The notes beneath the pieces were generated by a model, which did not search any database, had not been told where the DNA came from, and saw only the letters and a list, made by a program, of their open reading frames with translations. The position numbers were made by a program, and so were the translations under genes. From Paenibacillus spiritus (GTDB lineage: Bacteria > Bacillota > Bacilli > Paenibacillales > Paenibacillaceae): a DNA stretch of 64,000 bases. The stretch is taken from positions 62,001 to 126,000 of the forward strand of contig NZ_VYKK01000022.1 of NCBI RefSeq assembly GCF_008710135.1. Direction: 5' to 3'. Below are positions 36,952 to 45,068 of the stretch, piece after piece; positions within the stretch are counted from its first letter, which is position 1, and each line of letters opens with the position of its first letter.

Positions 36952-37587
36952 TTGAGCGTCCAAATGCTGTTCAGCTACATGATTTTGGGATTGACGCTGG
37001 CCGCGCCGATCGGGCCGGTGAATTCGGCAAGACTGGATAAGGGAATCAAGCACGGATTCTGGAACGCCTGGATCGTGGGAGTGGGGTCAATGACGGCTGA
37101 CGGCATTTTTATGCTGCTCATTTTTTGGGGGCTGGTCAGCTTTCTCAACATTCCCGAGGTCCAGGTTTTTCTGTGGCTGTTCGGAGCACTGGTGCTGGTC
37201 TATTCCGGCATACAAGGCATCGGTTCGGCTCAGGAGGTGGACTTCCGGCATTCGGATAGGAGGCAGGAGCCGCTGTTCCGAAGTTTCCTGGTAGGATTCA
37301 TGGTGTCCATTTCGAGTCCGCTGTCCATTCTGTTCTGGCTCGGGATTTACGGGTCGATTCTCGCCCGGACGGCCCATTCCTACGGCACCACGCATCTGTT
37401 GATTTACAGCAGCATGATCTTTCTGGGGCTGGCGCTGTGGGATGTGGCGGTCGCTTCGTTGACGACAGGGCTCCGCCGGTTTTTGAGCCGGAGAATGCTG
37501 ACCGTTATTTCCGTGCTCTCCGGCGCTTCGCTCATCGGCTTCGGCATCTACTTCGGTATTCAGGCCGTTAAAGCGTTGTGGAGATAA
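36952..37587 (+). CDS. LysE/RhtB-family amino-acid exporter
   Basis: 211 residues with about six membrane segments. LAAPIGPVNSARLDKGIKHG (about 17-36) matches the PIGPVN signature of the family, and SISSPLSILFWLGIYGS (about 120) is the second conserved region. It starts at TTG 36952, with GTGAGGAAG just upstream. Exports an amino acid or related solute. Stop lies at the edge of the permease remnant. Confidence 0.88.
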   Translation: MSVQMLFSYMILGLTLAAPIGPVNSARLDKGIKHGFWNAWIVGVGSMTADGIFMLLIFWGLVSFLNIPEVQVFLWLFGALVLVYSGIQGIGSAQEVDFRHSDRRQEPLFRSFLVGFMVSISSPLSILFWLGIYGSILARTAHSYGTTHLLIYSSMIFLGLALWDVAVASLTTGLRRFLSRRMLTVISVLSGASLIGFGIYFGIQAVKALWR

Positions 37588-37589
37588 AG

Positions 37590-37781
37590 ATTTCTTCAGA
37601 CGGAAAAATACCGGATAGGCCGCATAGGTTCCGGCCGCCAGAAGAAACGAGAGAACCATAAAAGGCCCGGCATTGCGGATACCGATGCCTGACCCCAGAA
37701 AATACCCTGTTCCGATGGTACAGCCCACGCCAAGCAGAGAGAGCTGCCACCAGGCCAGACGGCCTGTGAAGGATCGCTCAT
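37590..37781 (-). pseudogene. amino-acid permease fragment (5' part only, frameshifted)
   Basis: On the minus strand a good RBS (GGAGG, 7 nt) precedes ATG 37781. That frame (MSDPSQAVWP...) is not permease-like, while the next frame reads TGRLAWWQLSLLGVGCTIG then TGYFLGSGIGIRNAGPFMV, a clear TM1 of an APC-type permease. One frameshift near codon 4 would join them. The rest is cut off at the 3' end of the LysE gene. Confidence 0.7.
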
Positions 37782-37895
37782 AGTCCCACCTCCGAATGGC
37801 TAAGGTGCGCAGCCGGGCGATATTCTATTCCTGCGCAGGCTGAACCGCCGTTTCCGGGGTTCCCGGAAAGGCGGTCATCCATCAGAAGAAGGATT

Positions 37896-39023
37896 CTATT
37901 CTTCCGCGCTCTTGGGCGCTGCGGCTCCCGTTCGGTTCTTGTGCAGCCACAAGGCGTATTCAAGCGGGCGGACCAGCGCCTTGCGGTAGGTCTCGCGGTC
38001 GCCCGAGCGGGCGAATACTTCCCGTGCCGGCTTCGGGTTGACCTCCAGGATATAAATATTCCCGCTGCGGTCGATGGCCAGATCCAGCGCCAGTTCGCAG
38101 AGCGCCCCGAAGGTCCCCTCCAGATAAGCGGCCGCATCCAGACCGAGCCGTTCCGCCGTCTTCATCGTCCGTTCGGCCGCTTCCGCGCTGCCCAGCCACT
38201 CGCGCAGCAGCCGGGAAGCGCGGACTGCGCGCCCCCCGCCGTGCAGATTGGAAGTGACGCTGCCCGCCGGCCCGACCCGTCCGGCCATGCCGGTCAGCTC
38301 CCAGGCACCCTGGCTGTTCTTCTGCACGAGCATCCGGTAATCATGGACGCGTCCGTTCGGAAGGCGCAGCGGAATGCCCTCCTGAATCAGAAAGCGCCCG
38401 CCGAGACACCATTGCCGGACTACCGATTCCAGCCGGGACAGGGTAACCTTCCGCGGGGGAATCATCCGCCGGTTCTGCCGGCGTCCTTGGATGTCGTACT
38501 GCCCTCCTCCGGAGAGGCGCTCGATGCGCAGAATGCCCCGTCCCCCCGTCCCGTTGATCGGCTTGAGATAGAGCACCCGCGCTTTTCCGAGCATACGCTT
38601 CAGGTCTGCGGAGGAATGGTACAGCACCGTCTCCGGCAGATGGGGCCGGAAACGGCTCTTGTTCCAGAACGTCTGATGAATGGTCCACTTGTTCCGCAGA
38701 GGACGATTCAGGAAGGTGAGATGACCGTAGCGGGAGCGGAATCTTAGCAGCTGCTGGAAGCGCTCGGAGCGCTGGATGCGGCAGCGGTCGTAGATCATAT
38801 CGGGAAAAGCCCGCCACCGCCGGGTCCACTGGCCCGTGGCCGGGTCTACGGTCAGGGCATGAATCTTGTCGCCGCCGGGGTTTACATCCATCGGCGTGAA
38901 GACATAGACGTCGAGCCCCAGTCTGCGTCCCTCGGCAATCATTTTGCGGTAGACGGGTTTCTCCTCAAGTTGTCTGGCTTGGTTCAAATAGAGGGTCAGA
39001 ATGCCCAATACAGGTTGCGGCAT
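37896..39023 (-). CDS. YheC/YheD-family ATP-grasp spore-coat protein, copy 5 (short type)
   Basis: 375 residues. N-terminal region (VLGILTLYL, VYVFTPMDVN), then ATP-grasp motifs YLKPINGTGGRGILRI (about 152-167), QEGIPLRL, DYRMLVQKN (about 228) with VTSNLHGGG (about 259) and a metal-site end LALDLAIDRSGNIYILEVNPKP (about 312-333). Family B. subtilis YheC/YheD is endospore-coat associated; the reaction is unknown but ATP-grasp folds usually ligate a carboxylate to an amine. Last of five; 6 bp after copy 4. The tail after the metal site is Ala-rich. Confidence 0.92.
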   Translation of the reverse strand: MPQPVLGILTLYLNQARQLEEKPVYRKMIAEGRRLGLDVYVFTPMDVNPGGDKIHALTVDPATGQWTRRWRAFPDMIYDRCRIQRSERFQQLLRFRSRYGHLTFLNRPLRNKWTIHQTFWNKSRFRPHLPETVLYHSSADLKRMLGKARVLYLKPINGTGGRGILRIERLSGGGQYDIQGRRQNRRMIPPRKVTLSRLESVVRQWCLGGRFLIQEGIPLRLPNGRVHDYRMLVQKNSQGAWELTGMAGRVGPAGSVTSNLHGGGRAVRASRLLREWLGSAEAAERTMKTAERLGLDAAAYLEGTFGALCELALDLAIDRSGNIYILEVNPKPAREVFARSGDRETYRKALVRPLEYALWLHKNRTGAAAPKSAEE

Positions 39024-39029
39024 CGCAAT

Positions 39030-40154
39030 TCACCTTCTTGCTTCTATAGGATGGCCGGCCAGATGGCGGGAATACTGGATGATCCGTTCCAGCGAGAGCC
39101 TGCGGATCGGCGGTTCGTCGAATTTCATGGGCCGGGAATTGGCTTCGAAGAACCAGAGGCCCCCTTCTCGGTCCACGCCCAGGTCCATCGACATTTCACC
39201 CAGTGCGGAAGCGCTGGCCCGCTCGATCTGCCGGGCAATGAGCAGCGCGGCCGCAGGCACGCTTCGGAGGATGGCGGCGCTCTTCTCGGCTCCGAAGACG
39301 TTGTCCAGCAGCTTCCCGGGCTCCTCGATGCTGCCTCCGCGCGGCACATGGGTAGTAATGCTGCGCGCGCCAGCCAGCCGGGCGCCGATGCCGGTCACGC
39401 CCCAGACCCCGCGTCCGTTCTTCTGCACAAGCACGCGCAGATCGAACGGACGGCCCCGGTAGGAGGAGAGGTCAATCGCCTGCTGGACAATATAGCGTTC
39501 CTGGCCTCTCTCCCGGCTGATCCGGTTCCAGAGCCGCTCCATCGATGCGGCCTTGTACGTTAGATGCCGCTGCCCGGACTGTACCTGAAGCCGGTAGGGC
39601 AGAGGGTGGTCGGGAACATATTTCAGCCGCATGATCCCTTTTCCGGCTTTGCCCGCTTCAGGCTTGAGATAGAGGGAGGAATGATTCTTCAGCAGAGCCT
39701 TCAGCGTAGCTGCGCTCCGGAGCTTGCGGGTCTCGGGGACATGCCGGGCGGTCGCCCGGGAGCCCTTCAGCCACTCGAACAGATCCCATTTATTGAAGAA
39801 ACGCGGATTGAACAGACGGATGGAGGGATGCTCCAGCAGCTCGCCGATTTTGCGGAGCACCGCCGGCTTGCTCTCCTGTTCCCGGCTTGGAATCCGGTTA
39901 TAGACGACCTGCGGCAGCGGCATAATCTCGGTATTCCAGTTCCGGCGCCCCGGGCCCGGCACATAGCCGATGATGTCCGTCTCCTCCAGCCGCAGATCGC
40001 GGACGGTTACCACATACACGAGGCAGCCGAGCTCGCCTCCCGCCCGGATCAGATCCCTGAAATTGCGCCGGTTGCCCCGGAACTGCTTCACCGGATGGCT
40101 TGTCGTCAGAATGGCGACAACCGGCCGTCCCTCGGCTGAAGTCGAATGGATCAC
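39030..40154 (-). CDS. YheC/YheD-family ATP-grasp spore-coat protein, copy 4 (short type)
   Basis: 374 residues. GTG start at 40154 overlaps the copy 3 stop by 4 bp (GTGA). N-terminal domain VVAILTTSHP ... PLPQVVYNRIPSRE (about 88). ATP-grasp: LYLKPEAGKAGKGIMRL (about 160), FDLRVLVQKNGRGVWGVTG (about 240) and MSMDLGVDREGGLWFFEANSRP (about 320). Seems catalytically complete. Confidence 0.92.
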   Translation of the reverse strand: MIHSTSAEGRPVVAILTTSHPVKQFRGNRRNFRDLIRAGGELGCLVYVVTVRDLRLEETDIIGYVPGPGRRNWNTEIMPLPQVVYNRIPSREQESKPAVLRKIGELLEHPSIRLFNPRFFNKWDLFEWLKGSRATARHVPETRKLRSAATLKALLKNHSSLYLKPEAGKAGKGIMRLKYVPDHPLPYRLQVQSGQRHLTYKAASMERLWNRISRERGQERYIVQQAIDLSSYRGRPFDLRVLVQKNGRGVWGVTGIGARLAGARSITTHVPRGGSIEEPGKLLDNVFGAEKSAAILRSVPAAALLIARQIERASASALGEMSMDLGVDREGGLWFFEANSRPMKFDEPPIRRLSLERIIQYSRHLAGHPIEARR

Positions 40155-41524
40155 AGATCATCCCTCCTGCGGAACTTGCTGAGGTACAGGCAGTGTTCCA
40201 GGATATGCTCAACGGAAGCTTTGCCTTCAGCGCGCAGGGAGGGGTGGCGGAAGATGGAGCGCCCGGGCTTGGCGTTCGCTTCGAACATCCAGATGTTCTC
40301 TTCCTGATCGATGCCGAGATCGAACCCGATTTCCCCGATCAGATGGCGGTGCTGGGCTTCCAGCGCTTCCGCCAGACGGATCGCGGTCGCCTTGGCCTGC
40401 TGGAGCACCTCGTCGGCCCGTGCGCCGAAGACCCGGCCAAGCGCCTGCTGCGGCGTCATCAGCGAGCCCCCGTTCTTCAGGTGCGTCGTCACGCTGCCCC
40501 GCCCGGCCTTCTTGGCGCCGATGCCGACAACGACCCACTGGTTGTTCCCGTTCTTGTGCATATGGAAGCGGAAGTCGATCGGGCAGCCGTCGATTTCGAT
40601 CAGACGGATGCCCTGCTGCACCACATAATTCTGCAGGCTGCGTCCGTGGCGGGACTCCAGCATCCGCATGAGGCTCTCGAAGCTGCCGAAGCGCAGCAGC
40701 ACATTCTTGCCGCCCCGGCGGTAGCGGGCGAAGTAGCCCCGCTTGGGCAGATAGGTCAGCCGGTAGATGCCCATGCCCAGGCTCCCGGCCGACGGCTTGT
40801 AGTAGACAAAATGGTGCCGCTCCAGCATCTCCTTGATGAGCTCGGGAGCAGGATTGCTGTGGGTCTCCGGCACATAGCGGACGGCGGCGGGATCATTCTC
40901 CATCAGCCGGTAGATGTCGGATTTATTGAAGAAGCTCCAGTTGAAGAACGGGATTCTCCTGCGGATGAACCGTTCGCGGAGCTGGCTGATCGCCTGGGAC
41001 GTCTCGGCCCGCCTGCTCGGAAGCCGGTTATAGACGACATCGGGCAGGGGAACGAGCTTGCGCTCGAACCGTCCGGCGGCATTCAGGAAATACCCGTTCA
41101 CCCGTTCCTGCTGCCAGTCGATGTCGCGCGGGGTGAAGGCGAAGATGTAGCACATGCGCCCGCCTTCCCGCAGAAGCTGCTTGATGAACCCGGTGCGCGA
41201 GCCGAACGGGTTGGCGGAAGAGAGCGGACCGTCGGAGAGAATTCCGACCAGCGGCCCGAGCTGAACCTCATCGTTCTGCAGGTTGCGCAGGTAGACGCCC
41301 CCGGTCTTGGGCACCTTGATGGCATGCTGGACGCCGGAGGCGAGGAACAGATGCTTCCCGGCGCGTTTGATCGGCTTGATCACCGCCGGGATCGTATCCT
41401 TGCCGAGCCGGACCCGGATGCTGCGTTTGCCGGACAGCTTCAGACTCTTCATCAGCGAGCCCGAGATGTAGACGACCCGTTCAGGCTTCTTGGTGAAATG
41501 GATGTTGCCAAATGTAAGACCCAT
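40151..41524 (-). CDS. YheC/YheD-family ATP-grasp spore-coat protein, copy 3 (long type)
   Basis: 457 residues, close to the length of B. subtilis YheD. It has an extra ~90-residue N-terminal beta-rich domain (VVYISGSLMKSLKLSGKRSI). Then LGPLVGILSDGPL, PLPDVVYNRLPSRRAE (about 160), FVYYKPSAGSLGMGIYRL (about 242), DFRFHMHKNGNNQWVVVGIG (about 325) and IGFDLGIDQEENIWMFEANA (about 398). RBS GGAGG, ATG 41524; 19 bp after copy 2. The middle copy of the array. Confidence 0.93.
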   Translation of the reverse strand: MGLTFGNIHFTKKPERVVYISGSLMKSLKLSGKRSIRVRLGKDTIPAVIKPIKRAGKHLFLASGVQHAIKVPKTGGVYLRNLQNDEVQLGPLVGILSDGPLSSANPFGSRTGFIKQLLREGGRMCYIFAFTPRDIDWQQERVNGYFLNAAGRFERKLVPLPDVVYNRLPSRRAETSQAISQLRERFIRRRIPFFNWSFFNKSDIYRLMENDPAAVRYVPETHSNPAPELIKEMLERHHFVYYKPSAGSLGMGIYRLTYLPKRGYFARYRRGGKNVLLRFGSFESLMRMLESRHGRSLQNYVVQQGIRLIEIDGCPIDFRFHMHKNGNNQWVVVGIGAKKAGRGSVTTHLKNGGSLMTPQQALGRVFGARADEVLQQAKATAIRLAEALEAQHRHLIGEIGFDLGIDQEENIWMFEANAKPGRSIFRHPSLRAEGKASVEHILEHCLYLSKFRRRDDL

Positions 41525-41543
41525 TTATGAATCCTCCTTAGGA

Positions 41544-42656
41544 TCATTGTCTAGGAAAAGCCGCCGGCCGCCTGGATTGCAGCAGGCAGCGCGCGTACCG
41601 CAGCGGATTCTCGGCCGCCCGGCGTTCGGCTTCGGTGTCGCCCGTCAGCCGGAAGACCGTCCGCCCCGGCTTGGAATTGGCTTCGAGCAGCCAAATGCGG
41701 CCGCCCGGATCGATGCCAAAATCCAGGCCAAGCTCACCCAGCCTGCCGAATCCGGCTTCCAGCAGCGGCGGCAGTCCGGCCGCCGCTTCGCGGACATCGC
41801 GCAGGACGGCGGCGGCCGCCCCGGGCCCGAACTCGGCCGCGAGGAAAGGCTCCGGCGGCACGGCGGTTCCGCCGCCGTGCAGGTTCGAGGCCGCCGTGCC
41901 GGGGCGGCCCAGCCGGACCGCCATGCCGCTGACCGTCCAGCGGGCCCGGCCGTCCTTCTGCGCCAGCACGCGCAGATCGAACGGCCTTCCCGCCGAGTCG
42001 CACAGCGGCAGGCAGGGCTGCAGGAGATACGGTCTGCCGGCGGTGAACCGGCGGACCGCATCTCCGCCCTCCGCTTCGTCTGCATAATCGCGGACGAAGG
42101 AGCGGTTGCCGGCGTCCCGGCCGGCGAGGCGGAGCCCGCCGCCCGGGAGCCGGACGGCGCGAAGCACGCCCCGGCCCTGGGAGCCGGCCGCCGGCTTCAG
42201 GAAGACGCCGTCCTCGCGCTCGGCCAGTATCAGCGCGAAGCCGCGCCCGCTGTAGAGGTGCGTCTCCGGGAGCAGTTCCGCCGCCGGCGATGCGGTGAGA
42301 TGCCGGTGGACGCGCCACTTGTCCGGAAGGCCGCGGGACAGGGGAACGGCTCCCCGCAGGGCGTTCAGCGCGGCGCCTGCGGCGCGGCGCTCCCTGGCGT
42401 CGGCGGGGAAGAAGCGGTTGTAGAGCACGCCGGGAGCCGGAGAGGCGCATTCCTTCCAGCCCGACGGCGTCCGGACGTAGCCGTGCGGGATGGAACCGTC
42501 CGGGGCGACGCCCTCCGGCGGGAAGAGGATCAGCTCGAGGCCGAACCGGGGGGCAAGCTGGCTGAGCCGGGAGGCGAACTCGGGCTCGGTGACGGGTGCG
42601 GGTCCCTGGCCGCGTCCGGTGAGGACGCCAAGCCTTCCGATCATCGTATCGCTCAT
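41544..42656 (-). CDS. YheC/YheD-family ATP-grasp spore-coat protein, copy 2 (short type, very GC-rich)
   Basis: 370 residues, with many Ala/Arg/Gly/Pro codons and the highest GC of the five. GRLGVLTGRG, GVLYNRFFPADARE (about 75), VFLKPAAGSQGRGVLRA (about 148), FDLRVLAQKDGRARWTVSG (about 225) and LGLDFGIDPGGRIWLLEANSKP (about 306) are in place. Start ATG 42656 behind AGGTGG, 8 bp after copy 1. It has diverged most but keeps the nucleotide and metal motifs. Confidence 0.9.
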   Translation of the reverse strand: MSDTMIGRLGVLTGRGQGPAPVTEPEFASRLSQLAPRFGLELILFPPEGVAPDGSIPHGYVRTPSGWKECASPAPGVLYNRFFPADARERRAAGAALNALRGAVPLSRGLPDKWRVHRHLTASPAAELLPETHLYSGRGFALILAEREDGVFLKPAAGSQGRGVLRAVRLPGGGLRLAGRDAGNRSFVRDYADEAEGGDAVRRFTAGRPYLLQPCLPLCDSAGRPFDLRVLAQKDGRARWTVSGMAVRLGRPGTAASNLHGGGTAVPPEPFLAAEFGPGAAAAVLRDVREAAAGLPPLLEAGFGRLGELGLDFGIDPGGRIWLLEANSKPGRTVFRLTGDTEAERRAAENPLRYARCLLQSRRPAAFPRQ

Positions 42657-42664
42657 GACGCCAC

Positions 42665-44035
42665 CTATAAATTGGCCAGATAGCGGCAGTATTGGATCAT
42701 TTGCTTGACGGAGGGACGGATCTTCTGATCGGCATTGAGCGGCGTGTTGTCGTTCTTGGACGGCTTCGAATTCACTTCCAGCAGCCAGACCCGGCCGGAC
42801 TGGTCCATGGCGAGGTCAATGCCAAGCTCCCCGAAATGGGCGGGGATATAGGCTTCGATGCCGCGGGCGATGGCGAGCGACGCTTTCGTAAGCTGGAGAG
42901 TGGCGTTGTCCCGCGTTCCCGCCGGGAGGTTGCTCTTGCTTACCGCTTCTTTGACCGTGCTGAGACTGCCCCCCCGGGCCAGGTTGGAGACAAAATGGTT
43001 ATTGCCTGCGGTCCTGGCGACGATGGAAGTCACGCCCCACTTGCCCGTTCCGTTCTTCTGCACCAGTGCCCGGAAATCGACCGGCCGCCTGCCGACTTCG
43101 ATCAGGGACAACCCCTGCTGGATCTGGTACCGTGTAGTGCGCATCTTGGGAGCGACCGCCCGGAAAAGCTTGGCGAGACTGGGATAGCTGATGGTGCGGG
43201 TCCCGAGCGGCGTGGTGGTCTGGAGACGGTAGCTGCCGCCCTCCTCGCGGGAGATCCGCAGAATGCCCTTGCCGAGACTGCCGCGCACCGGCTTCAGAAA
43301 GACGACCGGATAGTGGGCGCACATCCGTTTGATCAGCGGGAAGCCGCTGAGCGCGTGCGACTCGGGAAGGTAGCGCTGCAGGGCAGGGTCCTGTCTCAGC
43401 GCCTCGAACACTTCGGTTTTGTCGAGGAACTTTTCATTGAAGAAGTGGGTACCGTACCGGGATTTTACTTCCGCAAGGAATTGCTGTACGCTAGGCTTAT
43501 TCTCTGCTTTGCGCGAGGTAACACGGTTATTGATGACGTCGGGCACGGGGAGCTTGCGGCGCTTCCAGCCTCCCTCGTAGATCCAGCCGACGATGCCGGA
43601 GCCGGACGTCTCGAGCGCTTCGGGCGTGAAGAAGCAGACGAAAGCGCCCTGGGCGTGACAGGCGTTCGTCAGCTCGCGGCAGAAGAGGGTGATCGGACCG
43701 AACAGGCGATCCGGATGGTCGGGATACTCCCGGCTGACCAGAACGCCGATCAGCGGCCCGAGCCGGATCGTGCGGGTGCCGGGAACATAGGACATATTCA
43801 GCAGATTTCGGGAATCCCAGCCGGCCCGGCGGGCCAATCCCTCGCTGACGCGCAGATTGTCGGACTTTGGAACCGGTATGACGGTGACATCCTGACGGAA
43901 TGAACCGAAGGCGAGCTGAAGCGGACCGTGAACCGGAATCCGGAGCTTTCGGACGTACTTGTCGCCCAGCATGATGGCGTTCTCCTGAAGAATGCCGGAG
44001 TGTACGGTGTGAACCGGGATTTTGAGCTTTGACAT
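42665..44035 (-). CDS. YheC/YheD-family ATP-grasp spore-coat protein, copy 1 (long type)
   Basis: 456 residues; start ATG 44035 (MSKLKIPVHT) behind AAGGAGATTCAAG, whereas the upstream in-frame codon 44062 has the RBS inside the frame. It is the promoter-proximal gene. It has the N-terminal ~90-residue domain, LGPLIGVLVSREY, PVPDVINNRVTSRKAE (about 172), VFLKPVRGSLGKGILRI (about 250), DFRALVQKNGTGKWGVTS (about 332), LGIDLAMDQSGRVWLLEVNS (about 405). Divergent from yheA across 136 bp; in B. subtilis yheA and yheC/D are neighbours. Confidence 0.93.
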   Translation of the reverse strand: MSKLKIPVHTVHSGILQENAIMLGDKYVRKLRIPVHGPLQLAFGSFRQDVTVIPVPKSDNLRVSEGLARRAGWDSRNLLNMSYVPGTRTIRLGPLIGVLVSREYPDHPDRLFGPITLFCRELTNACHAQGAFVCFFTPEALETSGSGIVGWIYEGGWKRRKLPVPDVINNRVTSRKAENKPSVQQFLAEVKSRYGTHFFNEKFLDKTEVFEALRQDPALQRYLPESHALSGFPLIKRMCAHYPVVFLKPVRGSLGKGILRISREEGGSYRLQTTTPLGTRTISYPSLAKLFRAVAPKMRTTRYQIQQGLSLIEVGRRPVDFRALVQKNGTGKWGVTSIVARTAGNNHFVSNLARGGSLSTVKEAVSKSNLPAGTRDNATLQLTKASLAIARGIEAYIPAHFGELGIDLAMDQSGRVWLLEVNSKPSKNDNTPLNADQKIRPSVKQMIQYCRYLANL

Positions 44036-44171
44036 CTTGAATCTCCTTCCGGTGAGCAGCATGATGCCGGTTGCCTGCTGTCAGGGGGTTCATATCATTC
44101 ATCATATGGAGTCGTTTGCCCCTTGGTGATTGGCCTTGGCGGCCTCCATAGAGAAACGGAGGAACGAAGCA

Positions 44172-44519
44172 ATGAATATTTACGACAAAGCGCATGAACT
44201 GGCGCAAGCCATCAAGGAGAGCACAGAGGTGGCCGACATCATGGCGGCGATGAAGCTGGTAGAAGCGGATCCCGCGAGCCGGGAGATGCTGGACAACTTC
44301 CGCACCAGCCAGCTGGAGCTTCAGCAGCGGATGATGGAAGGCGATATGCCGGCGCCGGAAGAAATGGAGAAGATGGAGAAGCTGTTCGAGGTGTTGAACC
44401 TCAATCTGGGCATCCGCCGTCTCTTTGAAGCCGAGCGCCGCCTGAGCGGTGTCATCGAGGATGTGAACAAGATTATTGCAGAGAGCCTGCAGCATCTGTA
44501 CGGACCGGAACAGGCGTAA
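44172..44519 (+). CDS. yheA: YheA-like protein (UPF0342, YlbF family)
   Basis: 115 residues, almost all helical. DKAHELAQAIKESTEV at the start and MLDNFRTSQLELQQRMMEGDMPAPEE near 38-63 align with B. subtilis YheA, and VNKIIAESLQHLYG closes. Start ATG 44172 with GGAGG 9 nt upstream. YlbF-family members such as YlbF/YmcA regulate RNase Y; YheA itself has no assigned role. Its location next to the YheC/D array keeps the yhe synteny. Confidence 0.9.
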   Translation: MNIYDKAHELAQAIKESTEVADIMAAMKLVEADPASREMLDNFRTSQLELQQRMMEGDMPAPEEMEKMEKLFEVLNLNLGIRRLFEAERRLSGVIEDVNKIIAESLQHLYGPEQA

Positions 44520-44596
44520 GACTTGTCTCATATTACGCTGCACGCTCTCATAGACTAGAGCATAGACTTCCGATATGAAGGAGATGCTTAAGTACA

Positions 44597-44878
44597 ATGA
44601 AGAAACGCAGCAAAATCAAACACGCGCTCAGCCTGACCGTTGCCCTTGGAATGCTGCTCTTTGCCATCCCCCAGCTGTCGGTCCGGCAGTCCGGCCCCGT
44701 CTTTGCCTTCGGTATCGCCTGGGCGGTATTCGCCCTGATGGTTATTGCCGCCCATCTGCACTTTCTGATCGGTGTCGATGCCGAACGGGCGAAGCGCCTG
44801 GAAGCCGTCCGCCGCGCGAAGCTCTCGCGCTGGGAGGACGATTGGCGGAGAGAGAGAAGCGTGGCGGGCAAGCTGTAG
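44597..44878 (+). CDS. small two-helix membrane protein (possibly YtpI-like)
   Basis: 93 residues. Lys/Arg-rich start MKKRSKIKHALS, two hydrophobic segments (about 10-28 and 37-56) and a basic tail with ERAKRLEAVRRAKLSRWEDD. RBS GAAGGAG upstream of ATG 44597. B. subtilis has the small membrane gene ytpI beside ytoI, which makes YtpI possible, but the sequence does not prove it. Confidence 0.7.
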   Translation: MKKRSKIKHALSLTVALGMLLFAIPQLSVRQSGPVFAFGIAWAVFALMVIAAHLHFLIGVDAERAKRLEAVRRAKLSRWEDDWRRERSVAGKL

Positions 44879-44899
44879 ACCTGCCGCCGACACATCATA

Positions 44900-44943
44900 C
44901 GACCCGCAGATCGGCACCCTTTAGGGGCCGGGTCTGCGGGTCG
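44900..44943 (+). terminator. terminator after the small membrane-protein gene
   Basis: CGACCCGCAGA pairs perfectly with TCTGCGGGTCG across a 22-nt loop, followed by TTTCTATTT. Confidence 0.8.
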
Positions 44944-45068
44944 TTTCTATTTCCGATGAAGCGCGGCCGGACGGCAGCTGAAGGAGACCGTCTGCGCTTG
45001 TATCGGGCGTCTGCACCTGTGTATAATGAATACAGAGTAGTACAGATCGGATAGTGGAGGTGTAACAG

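Noticed and set aside
44597-44878. naming the small membrane protein ytpI
   Set aside because: Only position next to ytoI supports it; the sequence was not recognised well enough to use the symbol.
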